Both the position numbers and the translations under genes were made by a program. The notes under the pieces were generated by a model. The model worked only from the letters and a program-made list of their open reading frames with translations. It was not told the origin of the DNA and did no database searches. Below, one piece after another: positions 37,401 through 48,959 of a stretch of 64,000 bases of DNA; position 1 is the stretch's first letter; each line of letters starts with the position of its first letter. The DNA is from Anagrus nilaparvatae (taxonomy: Eukaryota > Arthropoda > Insecta > Hymenoptera > Mymaridae). The stretch is taken from assembly GCA_022575985.1 (NCBI GenBank), contig JAKSXM010000014.1:12152001-12216000 (forward strand), written 5' to 3'.

Positions 37401-40400
37401 AAAAAGAAAAAGAATGCAAAACAATCCCTTAATGAACAAACATTAAATGACTTCATTAACAGTGGACAAAAATTTGATGAACTAATAATTCAAGCGTCAC
37501 CAAATAAAAATGATTTTACTGATAATTTAATTTCCAATGTGAATGATTTAGTAAACAAAAGTCAAACTGTAAATGATAGTCAAAAGTCGCATGTGACTGA
37601 TGATGAATTTTACGCCTTGCAAATTCGAGAAAAAGACTTGCAAAGTGAAATTTGTGATTTGAAAATGCAAAACTTAGATTTGAAAAGCAGCCGAAGAGAA
37701 CTTATTGAAATAATAGAAAGTTATCAACGTCTATTTCAAATTAATTTTGGTAACTTGATTAGTTGTTTTAAGAAAAAGTTTTCTAATCTTTTTTCATATG
37801 TCTAAATCTAAATTAATATTTTTTATTTTTTATATATTTCCCAAAGCTGATAAATTAAGTATTAATAAAACTTATAAAAAATATGCAAAAGAAAAGTTTG
37901 ATAATATTTTAAGCGAAAATGATAATTTAAGATCTGATAAATCTAATAAAAAATTGATAAATGAAATAAGAAAAGATAAAATTGATGCACAAGACGATTC
38001 TTTTCCTAAGGAGATTGCAAAAAGTAATTCAAATGCAAAATATAATGAAGACCAAAGTACTAGATTTCATAGGAATGACAATAATTCACAAATAGAAGAC
38101 TTAAGTGAAACTGGTTCGTTAGTTCCTTATGATGCAGATGATGTTGGAGGATTTTCTTATAATTCAGAAGAGTCCGAAGATAATTATTCCAATGCAGATG
38201 TTGAAAGCTTTGGTAAATTATTGTATTCTATTCAGGGAATTCGTTCAAAGGCTCTTGAAAAAGTTATATCTAAAACAGGATTAAATTATGGCGTTTAAAA
38301 AGTGTTTATTATGAAAATTAAATTTAAATAAAATTGGTTTTGATTATTGATTTTTAAGAAAAAAATAGTAAGAACATTTTATTTTAATTTGAAATTTGAA
38401 AATAAGATGTTCTTGAAAACAAAATAAAATTACATTTTCTTTTATTTAATATTTACAATTTTATCCATATGTCCTTTGCATATTTTAGAAAAAGGAGTAA
38501 GGAGTTATCGAAGAGAATCTTTTTCATCAAATTCATCAACTGTAAATAGATATTCACAAGATTCCTTAAGAACACCTCGCAGAAATCGTGGTAATTAATT
38601 ATACAAAGAATAACAAAAAATATGTGGAATCTAATAGGTTTAAAATGGTACATGTTTACAATGGGGAATTTATTAAATCTGAAAAAACGGGATGGGGGGT
38701 ATAATTTAAGGGAGGATAGTCAAACGTATCCGATTTAAGGGTTTGGTATCAAATTGGGCTTAAGGAAATTTCAAATTAAATGGGGAGTAATGATTTTTCG
38801 AATTTACAGAATTGGGATTTTTGATCTTAGAAATAATTTTGAATTGGTTACTATAAATATTTACGTAAGATAATAAATAAATAGAAAAATATCTACATAA
38901 GATAATAACTTAAATATGAATTTAGAAATTCTGGTTAATAAATTATTAATTTTAATGATATTCTAAAGGTGTAAATTTATATAGAAGTGTAACCAAGAAA
39001 ATCTAGTAATTTAAAAGGAGAGATTAAATATAAAAAAACGAGAATGAGTTGGAAGGGGGGAATTAGACTTTAAATAGTTTGGATTCAGAGACTTCAAGTA
39101 ATTGAGTTTAAATTTGAGTTTAAAAAACTAATGTGATTTTTGAAGGTGCCTTAAGAATATAGGTTAATAGATTATTAATTAGTAAACATGTTCCATATAA
39201 GTTATTTATATATATATATGTAAATCAAACATGAGTTTTATTTTCTATACAATTAACAAAATTTTTTAGAAATTATTCATAGCAGATCAATTTCATCACA
39301 TTTATCAGATAATAGAAATATGTCAGATGATTTATATGTTCAAAAAGGCAAATCATATGATAGTCATAAATTTGGGTTCGCTTATAGAAAACAAGGTAGG
39401 TTTTTATAAACCAAAAACACAAAATCTAAATAGCTTCAGGGACTATAAGCAGGCAGGGTAGTTCTGAAATAAAAAAATATTGATTGTTATATTTTTTTAC
39501 ATACATTATTTAGTTAAATAATTATAGATTGTGTTCTAAATTTTTGTTTTCTTGTTCTAAATTTTATTTTTTATATTTTGTGTACTTAATAATTTAATTT
39601 TAGATTTATTGTTAAGGTGACTCATGCAGTTTATAAAAAAATATAAACTAAAAATTTACTGGAGATGAAGATAAATTAAAAACAATTCCATTGATCCTAA
39701 ACAATACCCAGGTTCCCGATTATTTAAGAAAGAAATAAGTAACTAAAAATTTTTAAGGTTAACACGCGTTCTTATGGGAGTTAGTATTGTTATAACTCGT
39801 ACTAATTAAATAACGAATCTTTTTAGGTAAAATTGTAAACACGTGTTATTTAACAAAAATAGAAACTTTTCCAATAATAAAATACAATAGTCGTCGATCA
39901 AATTATACACACATAATTTTAGTCGCGGGCCCCCTTCAATAAAATGTTTTGTTTAAAAAAAATTTTTTTACACCACAATCATTATATAAGAAAATGCATT
40001 ATTATTAATAATAACTTCTAAATATTCACATATCTATAAAATAAATAATAAAATTTAATTAATTAGTTATGACTCCCTCTGATGTCACCCTAAAATATAC
40101 GGATCTAAAACCGTGAGCCACCTTAAGAAAGTTTAAAATTATATACATTTCTTCAATCTTATCTTTTAGATGATTTTTCTTATTTTCGAAGAAGACAATC
40201 AGGTGACTCAAATGCATCCTCACGCACCAATATCTCAAAAACTGTTCCATCACATTTAAATAAACAAAGATATGATAAAATTTCAAGTGACACAGAACAA
40301 GGTAATATATATAAATTATATAAACATAAGTAAATTCTACATATTTCTTGTATTACATACATATAATAAATAATATTTTTTTTAGATAATGAATTTCAAA

Positions 40401-41196
40401 TTCAGGGATCAAGTAAATCGCATTCATTATACAATAAGCAAACAAGCAGAGGTGTAAAAAGAAAACGCGATGAATCAGGTAAGAATTTAATTGAAAATAA
40501 ATCTTGAGATATTATAATATAAACCAATTTTAGTAACGGCATCAACAAGCAGACCATTAAAGGGCGTTGAATTCAGAAAAGAAAATGGATGGGTAAGATA
40601 TAAAAGTTTATTACAAAAAAAAGGCTTTGAGTCTAATCAAGTAAATATTTTAAAAGGTTTATTTCAGCGATGAAATAAAGATGGATGAGTTAGATTTTAG
40701 TATTATGTTGGGTAAGAACGCAGAGAGGAAAATTAATGATAAAAAAAAGTTTTCACTATTTTTATCAGAAGCATCTATGTTTCTTTGGAATAAAGTGAAT
40801 AAATACCAACAACACCAACTTATGAATAGATGTTTAATTGATCCATATAAAAATTCTTTTTGTTTCAAAAATGATTTAATCTTACCGGAAAATTCTTCTC
40901 CTCGTCATCCTTGTACACCAAAAAAAGTAGAAATTCTACAGCGTAAGTTTAAAAAAACAATGTTCTTATTATTTACTGGTAATTTAGTATATTAAATATT
41001 TTTTATATTTAATTAAGGAATGTGCGCATATTTTTGCCAATTTCATGAATTCGATAAAGTATTAACTGGTACTTTATTAGGCTCGATAAGGAGTACATTA
41101 AGAGTCAAAATAAATAATATGAGAGATGATTACAAAAAGAAGTATCCAAAGTATGTTAAAATTAGAAAGCAACTGAATTTTGATGAACAAATTTAA
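28477..41196 (+). CDS. second CACTA gene, 11 exons, 686-aa protein of unknown function
   Basis: Exons: 28477-28693, 28757-28899, 37392-37749, 37847-38212, 38489-38590, 39270-39395, 40170-40301, 40386-40478, 40534-40592, 40657-40942 and 41018-41196. All junctions are GT-AG and every phase agrees, giving 686 aa with no stop. Residues ~1-72 form a compact module ending YPALIIYLG. Next come a lysine-rich segment and a likely coiled-coil stretch (EKDLQSEICDLKMQNLDLK, ~200-220), then a long Ser/Asn/Asp-rich linker with basic patches (RRESFSSNSS, GVKRKRDES). The C-terminal ~150 residues are compact, with HPCTPKKVEILQ, MCAYFCQFHEF and RVKINNM. The layout recalls BEN-domain proteins, but I cannot claim that match. 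By position it may be the DNA-binding partner of the transposase. Intron 2 (8.5 kb) holds satellite array 3. Confidence 0.72.
28900..29630. other. start of intron 2, no repeat recognised
   Basis: Intronic AT-rich sequence between exon 2 and the satellite array. Near 29,600-29,632 the inverted words TAACTCCCT and AGGGAGTTA lie next to the array leader. Confidence 0.4.
29633..36205 (+). repeat. ~128-bp satellite array 3, bounded by inverted leaders (in intron 2)
   Basis: About 50 tandem monomers of 127-128 bp, each with TTTTCCAAGATGGCGGACC or a variant, a TACATTAC/TACATTGTC box, GGGTTTTCGAGGTCGAGAAA and ATGAATGAAAATTTTAAT. Two monomer types alternate in the centre (GGACC with TTTTAAAATAAGC; GCAGACAAAAAAAACAT). 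The left edge carries a leader with CCTTCGGGATGAAAATGAAC and CTGATATCCTGGAGG. The right edge (36,120-36,200) carries the same leader inverted (TCATTTTCATCCTGAGAG), so the array is enclosed by inverted repeats. Units after 35,400 are increasingly diverged. Apparent 65-110 aa frames are the repeat translated, not genes. Confidence 0.92.
30930..35288 (+). repeat. 1,535-bp higher-order repeat, ~2.8 copies
   Basis: Within array 3 a block of 12 monomers repeats at exactly 1,535 bp. Equivalent points are 30973/32508/34043, 31353/32888/34423, 31741/33276/34811 and 31997/33532/35067. Over the stretches I compared by eye, the copies read the same base for base, including minor monomer variants. The left boundary is where the copies diverge near 30,930 and the third copy breaks near 35,288. 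This implies very recent unequal exchange, or an assembly artefact. Confidence 0.9.
36206..37391. other. end of intron 2, nothing recognised
   Basis: Non-coding sequence between the array and exon 3, slightly less AT-rich in parts (36,240-36,700). It contains frames of up to 67 codons on both strands without any family signature. It could be an old repeat. Confidence 0.35.
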
Positions 41197-42029
41197 ATAA
41201 ATTTTTTCTCTCAAATTTACATAATTGTTTTAGATTACCTGTAGGTTTAATAAAAAAAACAATATGTTATATAGTTTTTACAAAATGATACTAAATGTTT
41301 AAGTTATAAATTAATTATCATGTTAGATTTTATCAAGAGTTAAATTTAATAAAATAATAATAAAAAATTTAATTTTTATATTTTATTTTAATAAACTTTA
41401 TAGGTAATTACTAGCCCTTTTACAAAATTTATTATAATTCATATTAAACTAAAATAGATAGAAAATTTTGATTTAAAAAAAAATTAATTTAATTAATAAA
41501 AGAATATTAGAGACAACAAAGTTATTCAAAGATAAATTCAGCAATAATAATTTGTCATTTGATATAAAAATAATTTACGTGAATTTTCAGCAGCTTCAAT
41601 AGAATTAATATAACTATATTCGCGAACCCCTAATTAACTTTTGCCTGATTTCTAATTAATCTAAAAGAAGTAAAGTTATTAAATCAATTACTATTTACAT
41701 TTATCTAAAGATAAGGTTTAAAAGATTTAAAATTGCATTTAGTAAATTTTGTTATTTAATTTTTTGCTAAACTTTAATGTCAAAGGCACCTTTTAGTACC
41801 CTCTATAATAAAATATCAAATCATTTTAATTATGAATATTCTTACTAAATGATAAGCTGAATATTAGGACAATGATCGGTAAGCATAATAAAATCTGTTT
41901 AAATCTGTTTAAATTATATTAATTAATTAATAGATGAGAAGAAAAATGATTTCAAAATGGAAACTTAAAAATTAATTCTATTATGTTAAAAAATAAGTCA
42001 TTTTTTTACATCTACAGCTTTATTATAAA
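41197..42029. other. 3' flank of the second CACTA gene
   Basis: AT-rich, mostly simple sequence between the stop codon and the right terminal repeat. No gene recognised. Confidence 0.4.
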
Positions 42030-42155
42030 TTGCGAACTTATTACGTAATTATTACGTAATTATTACGTAATTATTACGTACTAAAATCAGTCAAATCAGT
42101 ACGTAATAATTACGTACTTAAGTACGTAATTATTACCTATTTTTTTTCACTAGTG
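42030..42155 (-). repeat. right terminal and subterminal repeats of the CACTA element
   Basis: Inverse of the left end: seven TACGTA palindromes, then CACTAGTG at 42148-42155. It matches the left end base for base over most of the first ~95 bp apart from isolated changes, so the two ends have not had long to diverge. Confidence 0.85.
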
Positions 42156-42920
42156 ATATGCTTATGAAGGCTTATAAGACAATACCGAGATGATTATAAA
42201 ACTAGTTTGGGTATTAATTATATGGTGTACGAAGTAAACAATTTTAAACGTAATTTTTTAATAAGTATATTTTAAATTTAAAGAATTTTTATATTTTTAA
42301 AAATGATGAAAATTATAATATAAAAAAATTTAACCCAAAAAAATATTAAAAAAAAAAAAAAAATTATATCTATTTGAGAAAATAATTTAAAAAAATTTTT
42401 TGAATTCATTATTGAGTTATTATGTAATAATGTACGAATAAAAATTAAATTAAAAAGTAGAGTATTTTAGAGCCAGCTCTTTCTGTACGAGCAACTATTT
42501 CTTATTGGGTATATATATCATTAATTCGTACCCAGAAAATTAAAGAACGACTAAAGCCCAAATTACAATCTAAGGCGAAGCGTTTATATATGGACACGGG
42601 CCGTATACGATTTTTCTTTGACAGTGTTGAGGAAACATATTTTTCCGAACATTTAGCGGAATTCAAGCTAATTCCGCGTTTAATTAAATATTTTTACAAG
42701 GAAAAGAACTAAAAAAATGATTTAAATTGGAACTTTTCTCAGAAGATACAAATTTTTATATTTGAACAAATTTCTTTTTTACATAGTTTAGTTCAGAAAC
42801 AACTTATTTCTCGATGGTAATAACAGTAAAAATTGAAATTTTTTTAAAAAAATAAGTATTTGCAATATATCCTCGCACAAAAAGAAACATAATGATTTAT
42901 CATCTAATTTATCAAATGAT
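42156..42920. other. AT-rich spacer, nothing recognised
   Basis: No repeat or gene identified apart from homopolymer runs. Confidence 0.35.
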
Positions 42921-42923
42921 TTA

Positions 42924-43229
42924 GGCTGCTTTCACACGTAAGTGAATTTGTAAAGTGAATTTGTAAAATTAATTTGTAATGGCGCGTAAATTCAAAATTA
43001 AAATAAGCACGAAAATCTAAAATTAGCGAAATTAATAAAATTTTTAAATAATTATTGTTTGTTAAATATTATTATTTCATTTTTTATTTATTTTTACAAT
43101 AATTTCTTTAAAAATTTAATTAAATTTGCTAATTTTAGATTTTCAGGCTTATTTAAATTTTGAATTTACGCCATTACAAATTCATTTTACAAATTCACTT
43201 TACAAATTCACTTGCGTGTGAAAGCAGCC
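42924..43229. mobile_element. PIF/Harbinger-like MITE, 306 bp
   Basis: Ends read GGCTGCTTTCACACG and its inverse CGTGTGAAAGCAGCC, flanked by TTA at 42921-42923 and 43230-43232. A 3-bp TTA duplication with G-rich ends fits the PIF/Harbinger superfamily. Each arm holds tandem words of the type GTGAATTTGTAAA. The AT-rich centre is also partly inverted. No coding frame. Confidence 0.8.
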
Positions 43230-43261
43230 TTACCATATGGTATATTATTGACCTAAAATAA

Positions 43262-44145
43262 TTTCTTTTATCTCCAAGAGACCTTCGGGATGAAAATGGA
43301 CCCTCCTAGGAAAAGCTGATATCCTGGAGGTGTAATTTTCATTTTTCACCACAACATATTTTCCGATTTTCCAAGATGGCGGACCAAAAAAAACAGGAAA
43401 AAACGACTTTCTACGTTACCTGGGGTTTTTCGAGGTTGAGAAAGACGATTTTCTGAATGAAAATTTTCATTTTTTCACCCCAACATATTTTCCGATTTTC
43501 CAAGATGGCGGACCAAAAAAACAGGAAAAAACGCCTTTCTACGTTACCTAGGGGTTTTCGAGGTTGAGAAAAACTATTTTTTGACTGAAAATTTTCATTT
43601 TTTCACCCCAACATATTTTCCGATTTTCCAAGATGGCGGACCAAAAAAAGCAGGAAAAAACGACTTTCTACGTTTCCTGGGGGTTTTTGAGGTTGAGAAA
43701 AACTATTTTTTGACTGAAAATTTTCATTTTTTCACCCCAACATATTTTCCGATTTTCCAAGATGGCGGACCAAAAACAACGACTTTCTACGTTACCTGGG
43801 GGTTTTTGAGGTTGAGAAATACGATTTTTTGACTGAAAATTTTCATTTTTTCACCCAAACATATTTTCCGATTCTCCAAGATGGCGGACCAAAAAAAACA
43901 GGAAAAAACGACTTTCTACGTTTCCTGGGGGTTTCTCAGGTTGAGAAACACGATTTTTTGACTTAAAATTTTCGTTTTTTCACCCCAACATGTTTTCCGA
44001 TTTTCCAAGATGGCGGACCAAAAAAAAACAGGAAAAAACGACTTTCTACGTTACCTTGGGGTTTTCGAGGTTGAGAAAAACGATTTTTTAGCTGAAAATT
44101 TTCATTTTTTCACCCCAACATGTTTTCCGATTTTCCAAAATGGCA
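43262..44145 (+). repeat. ~128-bp satellite array 4
   Basis: About seven regular monomers of ~120-128 bp with TTTTCCAAGATGGCGGACCA, ACAGGAAAAAACGACTTTCT, TACGTTACCTGGGGGTTT, TTGAGGTTGAGAAA and GAAAATTTTCATTTTTTCAC. The left edge starts with the shared leader (GACCTTCGGGATGAAAATGG, CTGATATCCTGGAGG). The last unit decays at 44,145 (AAAATGGCAGATC). The 83-aa frame seen here is repeat-derived. Confidence 0.9.
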
Positions 44146-44700
44146 GATCTAGTTGAACTCAGCGGACGAAAATTTTTGTCTTAAAGCTTATTTTAGGTCT
44201 TGGATTTGAATTTAAAAAATTATTCATTTTAGCTGAAAATTTTGTTGTGCTATGAAATTGGTTTTTTTGAGATTTTTTGATCTTTAGGGATTTTATAGGG
44301 CTTAATTATCTCAAATCCAATGCAGCTTTTATATGTATGTAACGAATATCTACCCGTAATATACATCGGTAGTTCTTTTGTAGTTGGTAGACAAAAAAAT
44401 AGCAAAATTTAATTATGTTCAATTATATTTGATTTTAGCAGGTTACTTTGTTTTATTTTTTTTACAGCGTCACAGAGACCTCTAAAATTTTACCCAGGCA
44501 GGTTTTCAATTTAAAATTTCCCGAGGAAACCGAAAATCAAGTCAGATTTTTCATTTTCTAGTAGGAAATGCGAGAAAATTGGAGAATTCAGAAAATGAAC
44601 AACTTTCAAAATTATCTTTTTGAGCCTAAAATTGATTTTTAAGTAGTTAAAAGGCAAATGTGTCAAAAAATGAGTTTACCAGCATGAAAAGTATGGGAAG

Positions 44701-44744
<44 letters not shown>

Positions 44745-45265
44745 AAAGAGACGCTTTTTAAGAAATTTGTATTTTTCAGTTTCCTTTAGTTATTCCGATT
44801 TTCCTGAGGTTTAAAATATGGTCAGATTCAGGTTGGTTAGGGACTTTTTACTAACTAATTTTATACAGAAAATATTTTTTAGGCTTATTTATGGCGTCCA
44901 GAAAACAAAAAGCTAACGGGTGACTGAGAATTCAAAAAAAATCAAAATTGGTTAAACAGCTGCCAGATCGCATGCGTCAAAAATACATAACTAAAGTTCC
45001 AAATATGTACCATTATTATTAACATAATTACCATAATGTAAACTCATTATTATAAACTTTTTAAATTGTAGGTTAGTAATTTGTTAAATCATAATAAAAA
45101 TTTGTTATCTATTATAGAATATGGAGTATTATATTTTCAATCCAAATACCCTGCTGTATTTTACTAACTTCACTTTCCATTATGAAGCATGTAATAAGTT
45201 AATACAAAATTATTATTTAGAAAAAATTTCGTTCATAAGATATAAACATAAAGTCTTTTTTCCTG
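44146..45265. other. spacer between inverted satellite arrays 4 and 5
   Basis: About 1.1 kb of AT-rich sequence with a 39-base A run (44704-44742). No gene recognised. It separates arrays 4 and 5, which face opposite ways, so the whole region 43.26-45.66 kb is a large inverted structure. Confidence 0.45.
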
Positions 45266-45660
45266 TTTTTTTTTGGTCCGCCATCTTGGAAAATCGGAAA
45301 ACATGTTGGGGTGAAAAAATGAAAATTTTCAGTCAAAAAATCGTGTTTCTCAACCTGAGAAACCCCCAGGAAACGTAGAAAGTCGTTTTATCCTGTTTTT
45401 TTTGGTCCGATATCTTGGAAAATCGGAAAATATGTTGGGGTGAAAAAATGAAAATTTTCAGTCAAAAAATCGTATTTCTCAACCTCAAAAACCCCCAGGT
45501 AACGTAGAAAGTCGTTTTTTCCTGTTTTTTTGGTCCGCTATCTTGGAAAATCGGAAAATATGTTTGGGTGAAAAAATGAAAGTTTTCAGTCAAAGAATAG
45601 TTTTTCTCAACCTCAAAAACTCCCAGGTAACGTAGAAAGTCGTTTTTTCCAATTTTTTTT
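45266..45660 (-). repeat. ~128-bp satellite array 5
   Basis: About three monomers, the inverse of those in array 4 and almost the same consensus (GGTCCGCCATCTTGGAAAAT, GTTGGGGTGAAAAAATGAAA, CTCAACCTCAAAAACCCCCA). The right end runs into CCAATTTTTT-rich sequence at the start of long inverted arm N. Confidence 0.88.
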
Positions 45661-46339
45661 TTTCCAATTTTTTTTCCAACCAATTTCGTTCAAAAATATA
45701 ACTAAAAATAGTAAATTTCCCAAATCTTTAGCCCTCTAGATCCGATCCTCTCTTTTTGACAGCTCTATAAACTCTTTTCATTTTTGGTCAGATTAAATTT
45801 TTAAGTAAGCATGTTTTTCTTATTTTTTATCGTGATCGCTTATTTTTTGATGAAAAAACATTTCCTTCTAGGGCCCCATACGAAATTTCCCGTAGAATCC
45901 GATTCTGGGGTCAAAAATTTTTTTAAAACTGCGCATGCATGAGAAAATCTAAATTTACGCTTTAGGTGATCTAGACTTTGGGCTTTAATATCTCCGTAGC
46001 GGAAAAAAAGTTTTCTACCTTACTGGTCTCAAAAAACTTTATTTCTTATGTACTTTTGATGCATCAAAACAGTTTTTTGGGATTTTCACTTTTCAACGCG
46101 CTATATTCAAAAAAGTGATTTTTCAAAAATTCATAAAAATAAATGCTCTATTTTAATATTTTAAAATTTTAAAAATGGCCCCAGACTAAAAAATGTTCAA
46201 AAGCTTGGACTGTTTTTAATGATAAGTATATTTTAGATAATATTTTACATAATTGTATATTTTTAAACCCATTTATTAACCCATTTACGCCCAAGCGGTC
46301 GTAAACGGAAAATGATAAAAAAAAAAATAGGTTCCCTTC

Positions 46340-47320
46340 CCAGCGAGCAAAATGAATTCAGATTGTATTCAATATGAATTCACGAGTACTCAGAATGAAC
46401 TCTTTTTCTATGCCTATTGAACTCGAAATATATTCATAATGAAGTCATTTTATTTCGCCTAATTGAGTTCTTTTTGAATAATTTTTGAATTCATAAAATA
46501 TATCCATTTTATCCATACTTTATGAAATCAGAATTTTTTTTTAAATAATATAGTTATATTAGGAAGTAAATAATTTTAAAATAATTTTATTTTATTCAAT
46601 TTTAGGTAAAAAAAATGGTTGAAAATAATTTATATAGGTATTTGTGTTAAGATAAACTTATTTAAAAATATTAAAAAATCAATTAAATTCATTAAAATAA
46701 GATATATTTTATTAACTTTAATTAAAAAATTTTACATTAACGATGTTTTTATATATTTATGACTAGGTTATTTTGCACTTAATTTAAAAAAAAAAATTAA
46801 ATGTTTTATTTTTGTAAATAATTAACACTTGTTGCAATAATAAAATACAATCAATACAGATAACATATAGGTTATATTCAGTAATAATAAGTCACTTGAT
46901 ATTTTTATTTTAAAATATCCTACAACTACACTATAACACTAACTTTTAAATATTTAGTGAATAAATGATTTATAAATGAACTTTTAATTAATTAACTTAA
47001 TTGTATTATTTATGCAATAATAATATAACACTTTACAACACGTGATGTTTTTCATCATGGAATATTAACGGTCTCCCTCGAAAGTGGCGTCTTTTTTAAA
47101 AGTCTGTTTAATTGTGTGGGTGTACGTGTGAGTTGTAACCACGTTGTAACTATATTACTATAACTAGTTACATTTTTTTATACGCAATTTTTACTCGTAT
47201 TGAACTCAAAAAGAACTCAATCAGGCGATATTAAATGATCAGATTACGATTACATTGTGAGTTCATAAAGAATTCTTTATGAATAAACTTTAAATTTATG
47301 AATTCATTTTGCTTGCTGGG
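46340..47320. mobile_element. element K (TIR CCCAGCRAGCAAAATGAATT), 981 bp
   Basis: Ends read CCCAGCGAGCAAAATGAATT and the inverse of CCCAGCAAGCAAAATGAATT, flanked by TT on both sides (46338-46339 and 47321-47322). Inner parts repeat words with GAATTCA, TTGAACTC and GAACTCAAT in inverted positions. The CCC start and 2-bp duplication resemble elements A, B, F and H. A diverged AT-rich core lacks coding. Confidence 0.75.
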
Positions 47321-47334
47321 TTATAGATAGAGGC

Positions 47335-47627
47335 TGTTAAATATTACACTGTATAATAACACAAATTTTAACATAAGTTTATAATTATGCGTGCGTGTGT
47401 GCACAGAGAGAGCACAGAGTGTAAGCGCGTGCCTTTAGAAACGGCGCACAGTGCCGGCAGTCTTAGGACAATAGTCCAAGTAGCAACACACACATTTTTG
47501 TATAATAAAGTTTCATAATTATTTTGCTACTTAAATTAATATATTTTTTACTAAGTTATTTTATTTCATCATCACCAAAATCCTAGTTTATCACACATCA
47601 TACTGTCCACTACTTAGCTATTGAACA
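47335..47627 (+). repeat. BEL element, left LTR (293 bp)
   Basis: Starts TGTTAAATATTACACTGTAT and ends TATTGAACA. It is preceded by GAGGC, which also follows the right LTR (55586-55590): a 5-bp target duplication usual for BEL/Pao. It differs from the right LTR at 4 of 293 positions. It carries TATAATAAAG, a likely TATA/polyadenylation region. TGGTCCCTCTTCGCC at 47631 follows at the place of a tRNA primer-binding site. Confidence 0.93.
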
Positions 47628-48925
47628 TTATGGTCCCTCTTCGCCGCTTTGATTATTAGAAAAAAGAACAAAAGTGACCATTAGTTATCATCGACCGCAT
47701 GGCGACAAAATATTTTTTTTATTAGAAGAGCCTTTTATCAACCAAGATATTTCAAGATTTTCAGATCAACAAGTTTAAATAATTTTAATAAATGAAGTAA
47801 AGTTAAAAAAAAAAAAGTGAAATATGACAAAAATTTTTTCAAAAAGTTAAAAATCAAGTCGGCCGCCATCGCAAGTTATTAATAGTTTTGTCTTTATTTT
47901 TTTTTGGTGATGAACAGTTTGTATTATTTTAATTTATTGTTGTCCTAAGACATAAAAAGTTAATAGTTTTATAAAAATTAGAAGTTAAAAAAAAAAAAAA
48001 ATAAGTTCTCAAAAAATAAGTTAAAGTGAAATAAGTTAGCAAAAAGTCAAAATTTTTCTTTTTAATAAATTTGAAATTTGAAAAAAGAAAAGATAGAAAG
48101 AAGAAGTATAGTTATTAAAAAGTTATCAACATCAAAAAATCATTATCATCAAATAAAAGAAAGGACTCCATTATTCAGTTAGATTGTGACGTCATCAAGA
48201 AGAAGAAATCCAAGAAATAACCGGAAGGGCCTACGCAGTCAAAAAATCATATGTTTACATGTGCTTAAAAAAATTTTTCAAGTTCAAGAGGTACAGCACG
48301 CGCAACATACCAGTTCCCTCTTCTGCCTCTTCTAATTTTTTGGAGTTTTTCTGCTATATGGGGGAGTCCATCAGATTTCATCTCAAGGTTTATCTTATAA
48401 TATTTATATTTTCTCTTATAATATTTATATTTTTTCTCTTTTATAATAATTACATTTGTTTAAATTCATTTTTTTTTTCTAAATAAATATAATTTTTTTC
48501 ATTATCCTTTTAAATTTAAAATTGAAATTCTTTTATTCAATAATAATAGTTAAAAAAAAAGTTATATTATGTATTGAAAAAAAAAAAAAGATTTTATATG
48601 TATTACAATAAAGAAAAAGTCATATTTTTATGTATAAAAATTATATCTTATTAAAATTAAATTATTTTTTTTGTATAGTTCAAGGCACCGCGGTATGAGT
48701 GATACGATTATTTTATGTAATTTATTTTTATTAATAATGATTTATTATGTGTATAAAAAAGTTAGTGATTAGTTTATTCATGCGTTTATTATATTTATAT
48801 ATAATTAGATGCAAGTTTTTATTATCCTATGTGATGATCAGTTTATTAGTTTAGTTGTAAAAATTTAGTTTTTTCAGTTTTTACAGGATTCTTTCAACAA
48901 AAAAGAAGAGAAATATTTTAGTTTC

Positions 48926-48929
<4 letters not shown>

Positions 48930-48959
<30 letters not shown>

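Larger units (their letters stand above)
18216..42155. mobile_element. 23.9 kb CACTA (EnSpm/CMC-type) DNA transposon
   Basis: Both ends start CACTAGTGAAAAAAAATAGG in inverted orientation. The match continues for roughly 100-120 bp with very few differences (for example one C/T change in GATTTGACYGATTTTAG). Each end has seven TACGTA palindromes. AT flanks both ends, suggesting a 2-bp target duplication as reported for some animal CMC elements; a 3-bp duplication is not supported (AAT versus ATA). Inside are a tnp2-like transposase on the minus strand and a second, divergently transcribed 11-exon gene, the two-gene plan known from plant CACTA elements. The rest is repeats: arrays of ~128-bp monomers at 23.2-26.3 and 29.6-36.2 kb, and fold-backs at 24.5 and 26.5 kb. 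Confidence 0.88.

Noticed and set aside
37798..38298. 166-aa single-exon frame as a gene
   Set aside because: It is exon 4 of the 686-aa gene plus intron at both ends; the donor at 38,213 keeps the frame into exon 5, while read-through stops soon after.
18213..42158. 3-bp target duplication for the CACTA element
   Set aside because: Flanks are AAT and ATA; only AT is shared directly, so a 2-bp duplication was preferred.
48259..48486. 75-aa frame in the BEL leader
   Set aside because: No family features, low complexity, located in the untranslated leader before gag.
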